DNA of 64,000 bases from NCBI RefSeq assembly GCF_027579695.1, contig NC_083577.1, forward strand, positions 30,227,698-30,291,697. The letters run 5' to 3'. Source of the stretch: Neoarius graeffei. Taxonomy: Eukaryota > Chordata > Actinopteri > Siluriformes > Ariidae. Below, piece by piece: positions 33,655 to 45,202 of the stretch. A program made the translations under genes and the position numbers. Within the stretch, counting starts at the first letter, position 1; the number at the start of each line of letters is the position of its first letter. The notes beneath the pieces are model-generated. The model saw only the letters and a program-made list of their open reading frames with translations, made no database searches and was not told the origin of the DNA.

Positions 33655-36109
33655 TCAGAGAGACAGAAGACATACAGAAAGCAAGTCAAATACACAGGCA
33701 TCTTATAAGATACTGTATCCCTGGGTTTAATTGATACTTTTAAATAAGTCCATAGAAAAGGTGTATTTGTTGTCAATAAGCATAGATTACAAGTTTATCT
33801 CCATATGTGACTTCAAAACATTACCTGGCAGTTGGTGCTGTGGGTCCTTGTAGGGGATATCATGGACTTCTCCCTCTCGTAGCGCTGCTGGTGTCATGAA
33901 CCTCGAACAGAGTTTCTTGATGAATTTCTTCATCTGCAAAATTTAATGTCATAAAAGATTCCAGTGCATTATCAATGCAATTGCTACTCAGTTCAATGTT
34001 TATGAGTAGATTTAAGTTTAGATAATTAAGTTATTTTTTCACTCTGTGCAAGTAATTTATCAAGGGAATAGCTACTGTACAGTACTGAATCAACAAATAT
34101 GTCAGTTTTGATAACTTTAGATAGTCTTTTTTGACAAAGTCACAACCTAAATTTCATAGGGGTGTTGCACTTGAGAAAGGAGACATCAAAATAGCCTAAC
34201 CCTCCCATTTACCTCTTCATACAGCTGGAATATGGATGCCTTTTCTCTCTGGAGAAGGAGGTTCAGTGTAGAGAACACTGGCAATGTGGCCTGAAGGAAC
34301 AGGAGATAGACTTCCATCAAGGAATTGGAAAATGCCTCCGCCAGCCTTCTGAATCTTGGTTGTTTCCCATCTGCAAATAGACTGTTAGTATTGGGTGTCT
34401 CATATAACCATCCTGTACTAGTGTCAATATGATGTGTGACTTACTCACAGATTTGAAGTAGCTGGTGAGTGGGCCATACCGCTGCAGAATGCGGGTGATG
34501 CACATCTCCAAACTCAGCCACCTCACAGAAATGTGAGGCAGCATTTCCATGTACTCACTGCCATGGAGTTCACAAAATTCTGGTAAAATATGTAAGAAAA
34601 ATAAAGTTATTTTTCCTCACTTTTGGTGTATAAGACTGGAGCTAATTGAATTACAAATCTTTCAAGTAACCTTTACGGTTTGTGCTGCCCTTAAACCAGT
34701 ATCCAGTATCCACTACAAGGTCCTCAGTGTCAAATCCAGAGATCTGCAGAACATGACATGAGTGCATAGATGTATTGTCATTATACAGCAAATTATTTAT
34801 TTAGCTTAACAGATATTTAATGCAAAAGCAAACATGTTGGAACTTACTTCCAAAAACCTCTGCCCTGCATGTTTGGCAGTGTTGTGTATTATGTGGCAGG
34901 GGCATCCATGGATGTAAATGCTCGGATTTTCCAGAAGAATTTTTGCTCCAATTGAATTTTTGGCACCAACATTAACCGGGGCATTGTCCACTGACAGGCC
35001 AACACAATTTCCCCATGGTATCTGATGCTCTTTCATGACGTCGTTGATTTTTTTTTTTATAAATTACATCAGCTGTGCCACAGCTTCTACCACTTGTGGT
35101 GCATATATCAAGAAATCTGTGCACCACTTTTGTGGTGTCAAATACCCTTACAGTTAAGGGGTTCATTTTCTCTAGTCCTGTAACAATAAGGTACGTAACT
35201 AACTCTGCAAGCATGTACTGCATGTGTATTATTTCAGTGTGTCTGATATGAACATGAGGACATAGAAACAGGCAATTTAGCTGTGAGAGGTATACCTGTG
35301 TCATTTGAGCCATCTGTGAGCAGTGTAAAGGGATTTTCCCTCATCTTCATCACCAGCTCATTCCTGTAATGTGGTGCAACTGCTTCATTAATGATGCACA
35401 TCGATTTTGTGCTGGCACTCTTGAAATTTTGAGCTGTGGGAGAGTCTTTGAAACATTCCCTGTACAAGGGGCTGAAATGGTCAGCCACAGCAAATGGGAC
35501 ATTGTGTTGAACCATTGCCACGGCAACTTTCACCTCGGCTCTCCTTGTCTGCAACAGAATCAAAGAGATAAAGCTATAGCTATGCTGAAAACAGATTTGA
35601 ATGTTAACACTGATTTACCCCATGTTTATGTCCATTAAAATCTATGGATTTCAGTAACAATAAAAATACACAACAGTGTAGTATTCTATCCACGTCATGG
35701 GTGAATGTCTCATGCCATAGAATCGGTTGTATTATTTAGGAAAAATGGTATTCATGAACATTGTAATCAACCTTTTGGATGTAATGTGTTAGGTACCTTG
35801 ACCTCTTGCACACTCATCTCTGCAGTCACTGGCAAGTAAAAGTCTTTGACTGTGCTGGTTGACTTAAGTGCCTGCTGTTTGGCCTGATGCCCCTTACTTT
35901 CTATGCCTTGTCACATCCCACACACCTTGATGGGCACAGGAGTTCTCTTGGCGGCAGATAGAGCACCAGTAATAGGAGCTGGTGCTTCCTACAGTAATAA
36001 ATGGCCATTTAGATGTCCATTAATTATTAAAAGAGCTCTTGTAGGTGGCTGCTCCTGGTACCTTTTTCGCTTTTGTTTTGATGGTCTCTTCTGACACCCT
36101 AGCCATCTC

Positions 36110-36420
36110 CTCTATTGTCTCTTCTACCATCTCCTCCACCGTCTCTTCTTCTTCCACCTGGACCATCTCTTCCTCCTGCACCTGCACTGTCTCTTCCTCC
36201 TGCACCCGCACTGTCTCTTCCTCCTCCACCTGCACTCTCTTCCACCTGCACCCGCACTGTCTCTTCCTCCTGCACTGTCTCTTCCTCCTGCACTGTCTCT
36301 TCCTCCTGCACCCGCACTGTCTCTTCCTCCTGCACCCGCACTGTCTGTTCCTTCTCCACCTGCACTGTCTCTTCCTCCTGCACCCGCACTGTCTCTTCCT
36401 CCTGCACTGTCTCTTCCTCT
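36110..36420. repeat. Coding minisatellite, Glu/Val-rich
   Basis: Units of 15 and 24 bp (sense: GAGGAAGAGACAGTGCGGGT) repeat about 15 times inside exon 1 of the hAT gene. They translate to EEETVRVQ- and EEETVQ-type repeats. Unit number is likely to vary between copies. Confidence 0.85.
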
Positions 36421-38245
36421 AAAGGGCTTACTCTTTTTGCCACATCTGGGCCAGCATCCTCTCTGGGCTTTTTAGGGAGCTTTCCACTCACGGCAAATGA
36501 AAGGATGCTTAATTGTTTTTTTCCTGACATCTTAGAAAGACAGCAATAATTAATGCATCTATGAGCAGGATATATAAAATATGACATGATTTTAAAAGTG
36601 ACCCATTAAATTGACTATGCAATAGGCCTACACTTTTTAATTTATTTTGTGTCAATAAAATTATTTCCCCTATTTGGAGAGAGAGATGATTATAATGTGA
36701 GAATATGTCAATCATCCTGTGATAACGAAATATGACTAGGCCTAGACTACTTGTTCTGAACAGGTCTTGTCAGTGAACAGGCTGTAAAACTGTTGGCTAA
36801 GTTAAGGCTACAGACACTCAGCATTGGAAAAAATGTTGCCAATTATCTGGGCAACATTCCTAAACAGCAGTGAAGTTGTCATTATTTGTGTCAAACAAGT
36901 TGTGAATTTGTTGTAACATGAACACAGGAGATAACTGACTCTGTGCTTGCAGTGATGCTCGGAGCTCCTGGTTTCTGGGTCCAGGTCCAAACTGTAAGCT
37001 GGTTGGAGCAGAATCACGCGAACGAGCTTTTATCATTGGCTGTTGCGTTACATCTTACCCACATACTACAATGCTATGAAATGTTGGGTGCAGCGGCAGA
37101 TTATAAGTTGTTTTTCAGCGTGAGAAACACCATGTGTGGCGGGAGAGCGCGACAAAAGCCCGAAAAGAGTGACTGTCACACTTAATGCGCGACACTTGAG
37201 AGCCCTGAAAGATGAGCGAAAAGGGTTAGAAAAAAATCCACCTTTTCGTGAAGTCGCTTCATCTCACGCTGAAAAAATGAGGAAAAATCCAACCTTTAAT
37301 TGAACTAAATTTATTCAGAGAAAAACAAATGACTTATCAAGAAATAATTATTTTCAAGAAAAAAAGTTCCACAATTATTGGCACCCTTGGAAAGTATAGC
37401 GAACGCAGTGTAACTGAAGCATGTTTCCCATTTAAATTCTACAGTTTTTAGTTGATTGGAGTGTCAGAACTTTCAAGCTGTAGTCCATGATTTCCTGAGT
37501 CTGTTACGTGACAACAGTTTTGCGAAGTACTTCTGAGCCCATGTGGCTGTATTTGTCATATTAGCATGACAGTTTCCCAGTCAGTGGCGCCTGAGGGCTC
37601 GAAGGTCACGCACATTCAACAGTGATTTCCGACCTCGCCCTTTATGCACTGTGATGTCTCCGAATTCCCTAAAACTTTTCAAAATGTTATGTACTGTCGT
37701 TTATGAAAGAGCTAAATTCTCTGTAATCTTGCATTGAGAATTTTTTTTTTTAATAATTAGCAATTCTCTCTCAAATTTTGGCACAAAGAGTGAGCCACAA
37801 CCCATCCTTGCTTGCAAAGACTGAGCTTTTGGTGCTGCTCATTTTATACCCAATCATGTTACCCATTAAGCTCCTTATTGTGAAATCTTCCAAAATGGTG
37901 TGAATTGAATATCCTATAAACTTTTCAGTCTTATTTTGCCTCCATCCCAACTTTTTTTTAATGTGTTGCAGGCATCAAATTCAAACTTCATTTCTATTTA
38001 CAAAATACAATTAAGTTGGTCAGTAAAACTATTGAAAATATTTTCTTTGTGCTTTTGTCAGTTAAATAAAGATACACATGAATTAACAAATCACAGATTT
38101 TTGTTTTTATTGCATTTTGGAAAATATCCCTACTTTTCTGGAAATGAGGTTCGTATTTAAAAAAAAAAAAGTGAAAAATGTTACAACTGACCCCCTTCTA
38201 CAAAACGGTTAATGCAACAAAATATCAGACAATATTATACAAATA

Positions 38246-39809
38246 CACGGAGTGCAGAATTATTAGGCAAGTTGTATTTTTGAGGATTAGTTTTATTATT
38301 GAACAACAACTATGTTCTCAATCAAACAAAAAGACTCATAAATATCAAAGCTGAATATGTATGGAAGTTAGAGTGGGGTGTTTTTAGTTTTGGCCATTTT
38401 AGGAGAATATGTATGTGTTCAGGTAACTTTCACTGTGCAGAATTATTAGGCAACTTAATAAAAACCAAATATGTAGCCATTTCACTTATTTATTTTCACC
38501 AGGTACACTGATATGACAACTCCAGATTTGCAAATAAACATATCTGACATTCAAACACAAAACAAAAACAAATCAGTGACCAATATAGCCACCCTTTTTC
38601 ATGAGGACACTCAAAAGCCTTCCATCCATAGATTCTGTCAATTTCTTTATCTGTTCACGACCAACATTGTGTGCAGCAGCAACCACGGCCTCCCAGACGC
38701 TGTTCAGAGAGGTGTACTGTTTTCCCTCTTTGTAGACCTCACGTTTTATAATGGACCACAGGTTCTCTATGGGGTTTAGGTCAGGTGAACAAGGGGGCCA
38801 TGTCATTATTTTTTTCACCTTTCAGACCTTTATTGGCTAGCCACGCAGTGGAGTATTTGGACGCATGAGATGGAGCATTATCCTGCATGAAAATCATGTT
38901 CTTCTTGAAAGATGCTGACTTTTTCCTATACCACTGCTTGAAGAAGGTTTCTTCCAGGAACTGGCAGTAGGTCTGGGAGTTGAGTTTTAGTCCATCCTCA
39001 ACTCGAAAAGGTCCAACAAGCTCGTCTTTGATGATACCAGCCCATAGCAGTACTCCACCTCCACCTTGCTGGCGTCTGAGTCGGAGTGGAGCTCTGTGCC
39101 CATTACTGATCCAGCCACAGGCCCATTCATCTGGCCCATCAAGAGTCACTCTCATCTCATCAGACCACAGCACCTTAGAAAAATCAGTCTTAAGATATTT
39201 CTTGGCCCAGTCTTGACGTTTTATCTTGTGTGCCTTACTCAGTGGTGGTCGTTTTTCAGCCTTCCTTACCTTGGCCATGTCCCTCAGTATTGCACACCTT
39301 GTACTCTTTGACACTCCAGGAATGTTGCAACTCTGGAATATGGCAGAACTGGATGCTAATGGCTGCTTGTTAGCTTCACGCTTGATTTTCCGCAGATCAT
39401 GTGCAGTTATTTTGCGCCTTTTTTTTCCCCACACGCTTCTTTCGACCCTGTTGACTATTTGCAATGAAACGCTTGATTGTTCGGTGATCACGTTTCAACA
39501 TCTTCGCAATTTCAAGAGTGCTGCATCCGTCTGCAAGACATCTCACAATTTTATACTTTTCAAAGTCTATCAGATCTCTCTTCTGACCCATTTTGCCAGA
39601 GGAAAAGAGGTTGCCTAATAATTATGCACACCTGATATAGGGTGTTGATGTCATTAGACCACACCCCCTCTCATTACACAGATGCACAGCACCTGATATA
39701 CTTAATTGGTAGTAGGCTTTCAAGCCTAAACAGCTTGGAGTGGGACAACATGCATTAAAAGGATGTTGTGGTCAAAATACTCACTTGCCTAATAATTCTG
39801 CACTCAGTG
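38246..39809 (-). mobile_element. Tc1-like transposon
   Basis: 1564 bp with inverted ends CACGGAGTGCAGAATTATT and CACTGAGTGCAGAATTATT (complement of right end), flanked by TA (38244-38245, 39810-39811). Copy A has the empty TA at about 6549. Confidence 0.93.
38573..39591 (-). pseudogene. Tc1-like transposase, two frameshifts
   Basis: It starts MGQKRDLIDFEKYKIVRC with a helix-turn-helix (STLEIAKMLKRDHRTIKR). It then continues in a second frame with KKRRKITAHDLRKIKRE, VLWSDEMRVTLDG (first D) and FMQDNAPSHASK (second D). A third frame gives [19 protein letters not shown] (E) and ends KKGGYIGH. The two shifts fall in homopolymers, near 39420 and near 38812. Otherwise the protein is full length, about 340 residues. 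Confidence 0.88.
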
Positions 39810-40535
39810 TATGATGAATAACATTTTCCATACAATATTGGTAAATATTTTCCATTTATGATCATCAGCATCTTGCATCAGTTGTATCACTACAGGATTT
39901 GCATCAACTGTGTTATGTAGAGTAAATATTATTAAAAACTATAAACTCACTCAGTACAGTATGTGACTATTTGCCATTGCGCTGTTTCCTGTGGGTGTCT
40001 TTCTTATTCAGGTCTGAGGATAAGGTGCAGTATCATTTGCTGTTTATAAGAGCTTATAACTCTTCTGACTGAAATCCAGTTCATCCCACTGATGATTAGA
40101 GCATTCTGGGTCTTGTGTCCGAAACTGCAAGATCGACTTTAAATGATTCCAGAAGTGAAACATTATCTTCAGTTCAGAAGAGTGAAATTCATCACTGGAT
40201 AAATTTGTACCAAAATTACAGTTAATGCTCAGTGCTTAAACATAAGTAAGTGCCGAGTGCTGTTTCTGATGTAACTGAGGAGTGTAACAGGTCATAATGT
40301 GTCTCTCGAAAACTCCTCCTATTAAGGAAGTGCCAAGTCTGACACGACTGAAGTCCTTCATTAACAGCCTGCAGTGTTCTGCTCTGGTGAGTTGAGATTT
40401 ATTCTCAGTTTATGGAGAAATCTGTGTCTCATTTTCAGCACAGTGAAAGGAAGTGATGATTAACTGAACCTACAAAGTCATCTATTTAGCTTTAAAGAAA
40501 TCTAAAATCAGGGTGTGATTACTTTTCACAGAACT

Positions 40536-40547
40536 GAAATTGAAACT
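40536..40547 (+). promoter_or_regulatory. ISRE-like site upstream of TRIM C
   Basis: GAAATTGAAACT still fits GAAANNGAAACT, although two bases around it differ from copies A and B. It is 41 bp before the start codon. Confidence 0.5.
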
Positions 40548-42132
40548 CTGAGCATTCGGACAAGAGAGAACAACAGCAGCAAACAAAATGGCTTCTAAGT
40601 TTTCAGAGGAGGATTTCTCCTGTCCTGTGTGCTGTGAAATCTTCAAGGATCCTGTTGTTCTGCACTGCAGTCACAGTGTGTGTAAAGTGTGTTTGCAGCA
40701 GTTCTGGGAGACCAAAGGATCCAGAGAATGTCCTCTTTGTAGGAGGAAGTCATCTATAGATGATCCTCCCATAAACCTGGCCTTAAAGAACCTGTGTGAG
40801 ACTTTCTTACAGGAGAGAAGTCAGAGATCTTCATCAGGGTCTGAAACAGTCTGCAGTCTGCACAGTGAGAAACTCAAACTCTTCTGTCTGGATCATCAAC
40901 AGCCGGTATGTTTGGTGTGTCGAGATTCAGGAAAACACACCAACCACAAATTCTGCCCCATTGATGAAGCAGTAACAGACTGTAAGGTAAATAAAACGTA
41001 CATATGAACTCATGGGTCACATGTGAACAAATGCTGTTGTTCATAATTATGACAATTACTTTGTAATCAGTTTAGTTCATCTGAGTTCAAATAATATCTA
41101 AAACACAGAGACTCCAAGCAGCATGTTAATTTATTTCAGGAGAAGCTCAAAACTGCACTGAAACCCCTACAGGAGAAACTGAAGATATTTAAAGACTGTA
41201 AATGGAAATGGAGTCAGACTGCAGAACACATAAAGGTTAGAATCAATAACATGGGTTTGATATTATAATTATATTTTGTTTCATTGCATATTCAGTGATG
41301 TTTCATTTGATTTTCTCTTCACTGTAGATTCAGGCCCAACACACAGCGCGTCAGATTAAGGAGGAGTTTGAGAAGCTTCACCAGTTTCTACGAGATGAAG
41401 AGGCAGTCAGGATCACTGCACTGAGAGAGGAAGAGGAGCAGAAGAGTCAGATGATGAAGGAGAAGATTGAGAAGCTGAGCAAAGATATATTATCTCTTTC
41501 AGGCAAAATCAAAGCCATAGAAGTGAAGATGAGAGCTGAAGACGTTTCATTCTTAGAAGTGAGGGTCATTTAGTCAGTATTTATACTGTGAGAAAGTAAA
41601 ACTTCTTTCCATCATCAGAAATGTCACATTTCTGTGGTGTAAAAATGTAAATCATATCCACTGATATTTGCTTTGTTGTTTTACAGAACTACAAGGCCAC
41701 AGTGAAAAGGTGAGTGATTTGCTTCCTGTCTCTCTCATTCTCTGTGTTTCTGAATCCAAACCCACAGCAACACTGACTCCTGAATGTTTTTGCAGAGTCC
41801 AGAGCACACTGCAGCATCCAGAGGAGCTTTCAGGAGCACTGGTCCATGTGGCAAAACATCTGGCCAACCTGCAGTTCAGAGTCTGGGAGAAGATGCAGTA
41901 CACTGTCCAATACAGTAAGACAATGGCTTAGGTTTGGTATTAACATTGGTGGGGTCATAAACCCAATGCCAACCCCCAGTGGCGCCAACTTCAGGTCAAC
42001 ATAATAGAGTCACAATATTTTTCTCTGTTGTGTTCCACCAAAAGAGTATCCATCATCTCTCCAAAGTCCAGACTTTTAAAATTTGAAGTTCCGAACTGTG
42101 ATAATTCATGAATAATAATATGCAGTTCATTG

Positions 42133-42423
42133 GGCAGCATGGTGGTGTAGTGGTTAGCACTGTCACTTCACAGCAAGAAGGTCCTGGGTTCAAGCCCAGC
42201 AGCCAGCGGGGGCCTTTCTGTGTGTTGTGTGCATGTTCTCCCCTTGTCTGTGTGGGTTTCCTCTGGGTGCTCCAGTTTTCCCCCACAGTCCAAAGACATG
42301 CAGGTTAGGCTAACTGGTGGCTCTAAATTGACCGTAGGTGTGAATGTGAGTGTGAATGGTTGTTTGTCTCTGTGTCAGCCCTGTAGAACAGGATAAGCGA
42401 CTCCAGATAATGGATGGATGGAT
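42133..42423 (+). mobile_element. SINE in TRIM C intron 5, internally deleted
   Basis: Lies between GCAGTTCATTG (42122-42132) and GCAATTCATTTG (42424-42435) and has the same internal gap as the copy A SINE. Confidence 0.9.
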
Positions 42424-43145
42424 GCAATTCATTTGATTAATTGCAAATCTTGCATGCGATGATTAAGGTGGGGTTTACATTAGACCGTATCAGCGGATCA
42501 TCAGATTAACGTTTTTAAAATGATTAACATGCACACAGCAACACCAATACACGATTCGCCTTCACACAGCAACGCCAATACACGGATACGCTCGGCTCCG
42601 CAGGCATCCTGCGCTCCAAATCACTACGCCCTGAACAGCGAGTGCCCTCTGGAGGGTGCGCACTCCGGCCCTGCGCAGCTCACAGAGCGCGCGAGTGAAG
42701 TGCACGAGCAGTAATTCGGGACTGAGCCGCTGTGTGTGTGCTCTCAGTGCATATCGGGTATGCGCGTCACTTACCACTTGCAAGTGGAAGGATGGCAAGC
42801 CTAAAGACAATCATAACTACACAATGGGCAGTATTTGCATCAGTATTTGCAGTATTTTCATACTTTTATACTCTTTAATGAAAGGTGATACAAGGCGGAA
42901 GTCCGCGCCGTTTTTCAGCAGTCGCGTCACATGACCAACGCCAGCGAATCAGGAAGGTGGATGTCACAGTGACGTTGTCCAATGACGACGCCAGCTAGAG
43001 CTCAGCACAGCGTATCCGCGTATCCGCGTATTCTCAATGTTTACACAGCACCGGACCAGACACGATCTGGATTGAATACGTGGACGCTGGCGGATTCCCG
43101 TTTCCCGGCGTTTCCAGGCATTTTAATGTAAATGGACAGTGCATC

Positions 43146-43359
43146 TGTGGTGATTTGATTTATTTGACTTATTCCACTCTCAGTTCATCTAAATGACCAC
43201 TAGAGGGCGCCACCTGCCCGGGGAATACGCTGGGAAGTACTACTCGTCTAGGCGCGAAGTTGCTACTTCCTTGTTCAATAACAACACAGCTTGGGAATGG
43301 AAGCAGTTGTCCTGACTCCTTCTTTCTTTCCTTATTTCCCCACTCATCAGAGTGCAACA
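43146..43359 (+). repeat. 5' LTR of the Gypsy element
   Basis: Begins TGTGGTGATTTG and ends GTGCAACA. A primer-binding-type sequence TTGGAGGCCCCAGCG follows. Confidence 0.92.
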
Positions 43360-43598
43360 TTTTGGAGGCCCCAGCGAGGATGAATGTGTGAAGGGTTCTA
43401 CTCCCAGAGGCAGTACCCATCCTACATTCAGACTCACCACTACACCTGGAAGGCCAGCGGAGCACAGCAGCACGAGAGTCGGGCAAGTGGACAGTGAGTA
43501 ATCTGAGGTGATCGCACGAACCAGGAGGGCCACGGGTTCCATCTTGCTACGTATACGTCCTGCTTCACTGCATCACTGGTCATCCCTCATTAAGAAAC

Positions 43599-45188
43599 AT
43601 GGATGTGTTGGAGGACTTAAAACTTGAAGTAACTGGGTTGCTTTACACTCTCAGTCGTGAACAACTGCTATATGTATGTGAATTTCTGGAAATAGCTCAA
43701 GATGATTTGTCTGATAAAGGTCGTTCTTTTTTGATTACTCACATTATACAATACATGGGTAAAGATGAGATAGTGGATCTTGAAGATCACGGTATGTCAC
43801 TGTTTCTTAGTCTAAAAGACAAAATTGCTTCACTCAAACTGCCCTCTAGTGATCAAGCCACTCCAGCTTCAGACACACAAGCCCCTACCCCAGCCCAGCC
43901 ACAATCAGTTGAGCAGTTATCCGAACAGCAAAAACTCCAAAAACAGATTGAGGCCCTGCAGATGGCTTTGCAGATATCATTACAATCTCAGCAACAAGGT
44001 GGTGGAGGTCAAGTATTAGCCAATAATCAGAACATGCCTGAGGCCCCTACTCAAACCTATTCACAGTCCCCTGTTCTGAGCCCCTGGCATAGGGAATTCA
44101 GGATTGCGGGACAAATTGGAGAGCCAGGACAGAAAGATAGGCTTACATTTTCCAGTCTTGCTCACCAGATTGAAACCGGGTTAAACAAGAAAGTCCCTGA
44201 ATACGAAATTGTCCATGCTGTTGTAAAGGCCATAACACCAGGCATGCAATTGCGTAGCTACTTGGAGGGCAAAGCCGGTCTAACTCTTCCAGTGCTAAGG
44301 AGAATACTCCGTTCTCACTATCAAGAGAAAGGCGCAACAGAACTCTACAAGCAGCTGACAACTGAGGCCCAAAATGGCAAAGAGACGCCACAAAGCTTTG
44401 TGTTCCGTGTGCTGGATCTCAGACAGAAGATTCTTTTCGCCTCTCAAGAGGCAGAGTCTGGTCTGAGGTATGATCCCATTCTCGTGCAGAACATGTTTCT
44501 GCACTCCGTATTGACAGGGCTGCAAAACGACAACATAAGAAATGATATGAAGCCTTACCTGCAACAAGCAGATGTGAAGGATGAAGTCCTACTGGAGAAA
44601 TTAAACATTGCCTGTATGACGGAAACAGAAAGACAGAACAAAAGAAAAGAGACACCACCACAACGATCCGCAGGCGTTCACTTAGCCCAGAGTACTGAGG
44701 CTCAAGCTATACCAGAGAAGAAAAAAGAGACACCAGAAATTAAAAATAAGCCTAATCTTCTGGATGAGCTAAAAGAGATCAAAGCAGATATCGCTGTTCT
44801 GAAGAACTTAAGTACTGAAGTGTGTCAGATTCGGGACTCCATTCAGCACCCACAACTGGCCTCAGCACAAAATCTGTCCGCACCTGGCTTTGATACACGT
44901 CCATTCGACCACATGCCCACAGGCTTCTGGTGTGAGGGTGGCAGAGGACGAGGTGGAACAACGCAATTTCAGCAAGGCTATGCACCCCAACGGTACCCTC
45001 TCCCCTCAGCTAGGGGCCGCACAAGGAGGTGCTTTGGTTGCCAACGTAGTGGTACTGATGACATTTGCACACATTGTTTTGCATGTGGAAGTAGTGAGCA
45101 CTACCTTGCAGGCTGTAGGGCAAGGGAAATGACCCCAAGAGCTCCTCAATTAAACGAGAGAGGGTTGCCCCCACGGGACCGGGTGTAA
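43599..45188 (+). CDS. Gypsy gag
   Basis: 529 residues. The N-terminal half is helical with a Gln-rich linker, a capsid-like region follows, and near the C-terminus is a CCHC knuckle [14 protein letters not shown] preceded by an Arg/Gly-rich stretch. Role by family: the structural protein that packages element RNA. It is a part of the LTR element above. Confidence 0.85.
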   Translation: MDVLEDLKLEVTGLLYTLSREQLLYVCEFLEIAQDDLSDKGRSFLITHIIQYMGKDEIVDLEDHGMSLFLSLKDKIASLKLPSSDQATPASDTQAPTPAQPQSVEQLSEQQKLQKQIEALQMALQISLQSQQQGGGGQVLANNQNMPEAPTQTYSQSPVLSPWHREFRIAGQIGEPGQKDRLTFSSLAHQIETGLNKKVPEYEIVHAVVKAITPGMQLRSYLEGKAGLTLPVLRRILRSHYQEKGATELYKQLTTEAQNGKETPQSFVFRVLDLRQKILFASQEAESGLRYDPILVQNMFLHSVLTGLQNDNIRNDMKPYLQQADVKDEVLLEKLNIACMTETERQNKRKETPPQRSAGVHLAQSTEAQAIPEKKKETPEIKNKPNLLDELKEIKADIAVLKNLSTEVCQIRDSIQHPQLASAQNLSAPGFDTRPFDHMPTGFWCEGGRGRGGTTQFQQGYAPQRYPLPSARGRTRRCFGCQRSGTDDICTHCFACGSSEHYLAGCRAREMTPRAPQLNERGLPPRDRV

Positions 45189-45202
45189 CCTGCAGTGCAC
45201 TA

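Larger units (their letters stand above)
32247..36530 (-). pseudogene. hAT transposase gene with about 13 exons
   Basis: Exons read from GT-AG borders and protein continuity (approximate): 36530-36062, 35988-35928, 35895-35798, 35549-35296, 35177-34851, 34745-34678, 34580-34448, 34373-34213, 33933-33826, 33099-32850, 32754-32601 and 32509-32247; the tenth may use a GC donor. The start is MSGKKQLSILSFAVSGKLP. Motifs are FTLLTDGSNDTG, LSVDNAPVNVGAKNS, HGCPCHIIHNTAKHAG, ISVRWLSLEMC and the dimerisation NVDAERVFSMVGLNKT. One extra A in an 11-base run near 35053 shifts the frame, and a MITE lies at the acceptor of the 33099 exon. Exon 1 contains a glutamate-rich minisatellite. Frame joins were not all checked. 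It is a transposon gene, nearly complete. Confidence 0.7.
31884..37207 (-). mobile_element. Large hAT transposon with multi-exon transposase
   Basis: 5.3 kb between 14-bp inverted ends CAGGGCTCTCAAGT (31884-31897 and complement 37194-37207). The gene is on the minus strand. The left subterminal region has a GGCCC pentamer array (about 31923-31947). The flanking octamers AGTAGAAT and AAAGATGA differ, so one flank was exchanged after insertion. A MITE at 33102-33654 interrupts it. Confidence 0.8.
37208..40490. repeat. 5' flank of TRIM C, paralogous to 5226-9063
   Basis: Homology with the TRIM A flank begins at the first base after the hAT terminus and goes on through exon 1. It contains a Tc1-like element (38246-39809) but lacks the SINE and Kolobok-like insertions of copy A. 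Near 37930 it has about 70 bp that copy A lacks. Confidence 0.85.

Noticed and set aside
36115-36549. Ser/Pro/Leu-rich open frame on the + strand
   Set aside because: Antisense reading of the glutamate-rich minisatellite of the hAT exon.
31876-37215. Eight-base target duplication for the 31884-37207 hAT
   Set aside because: AGTAGAAT and AAAGATGA do not match; treated as evidence of a rearranged flank.
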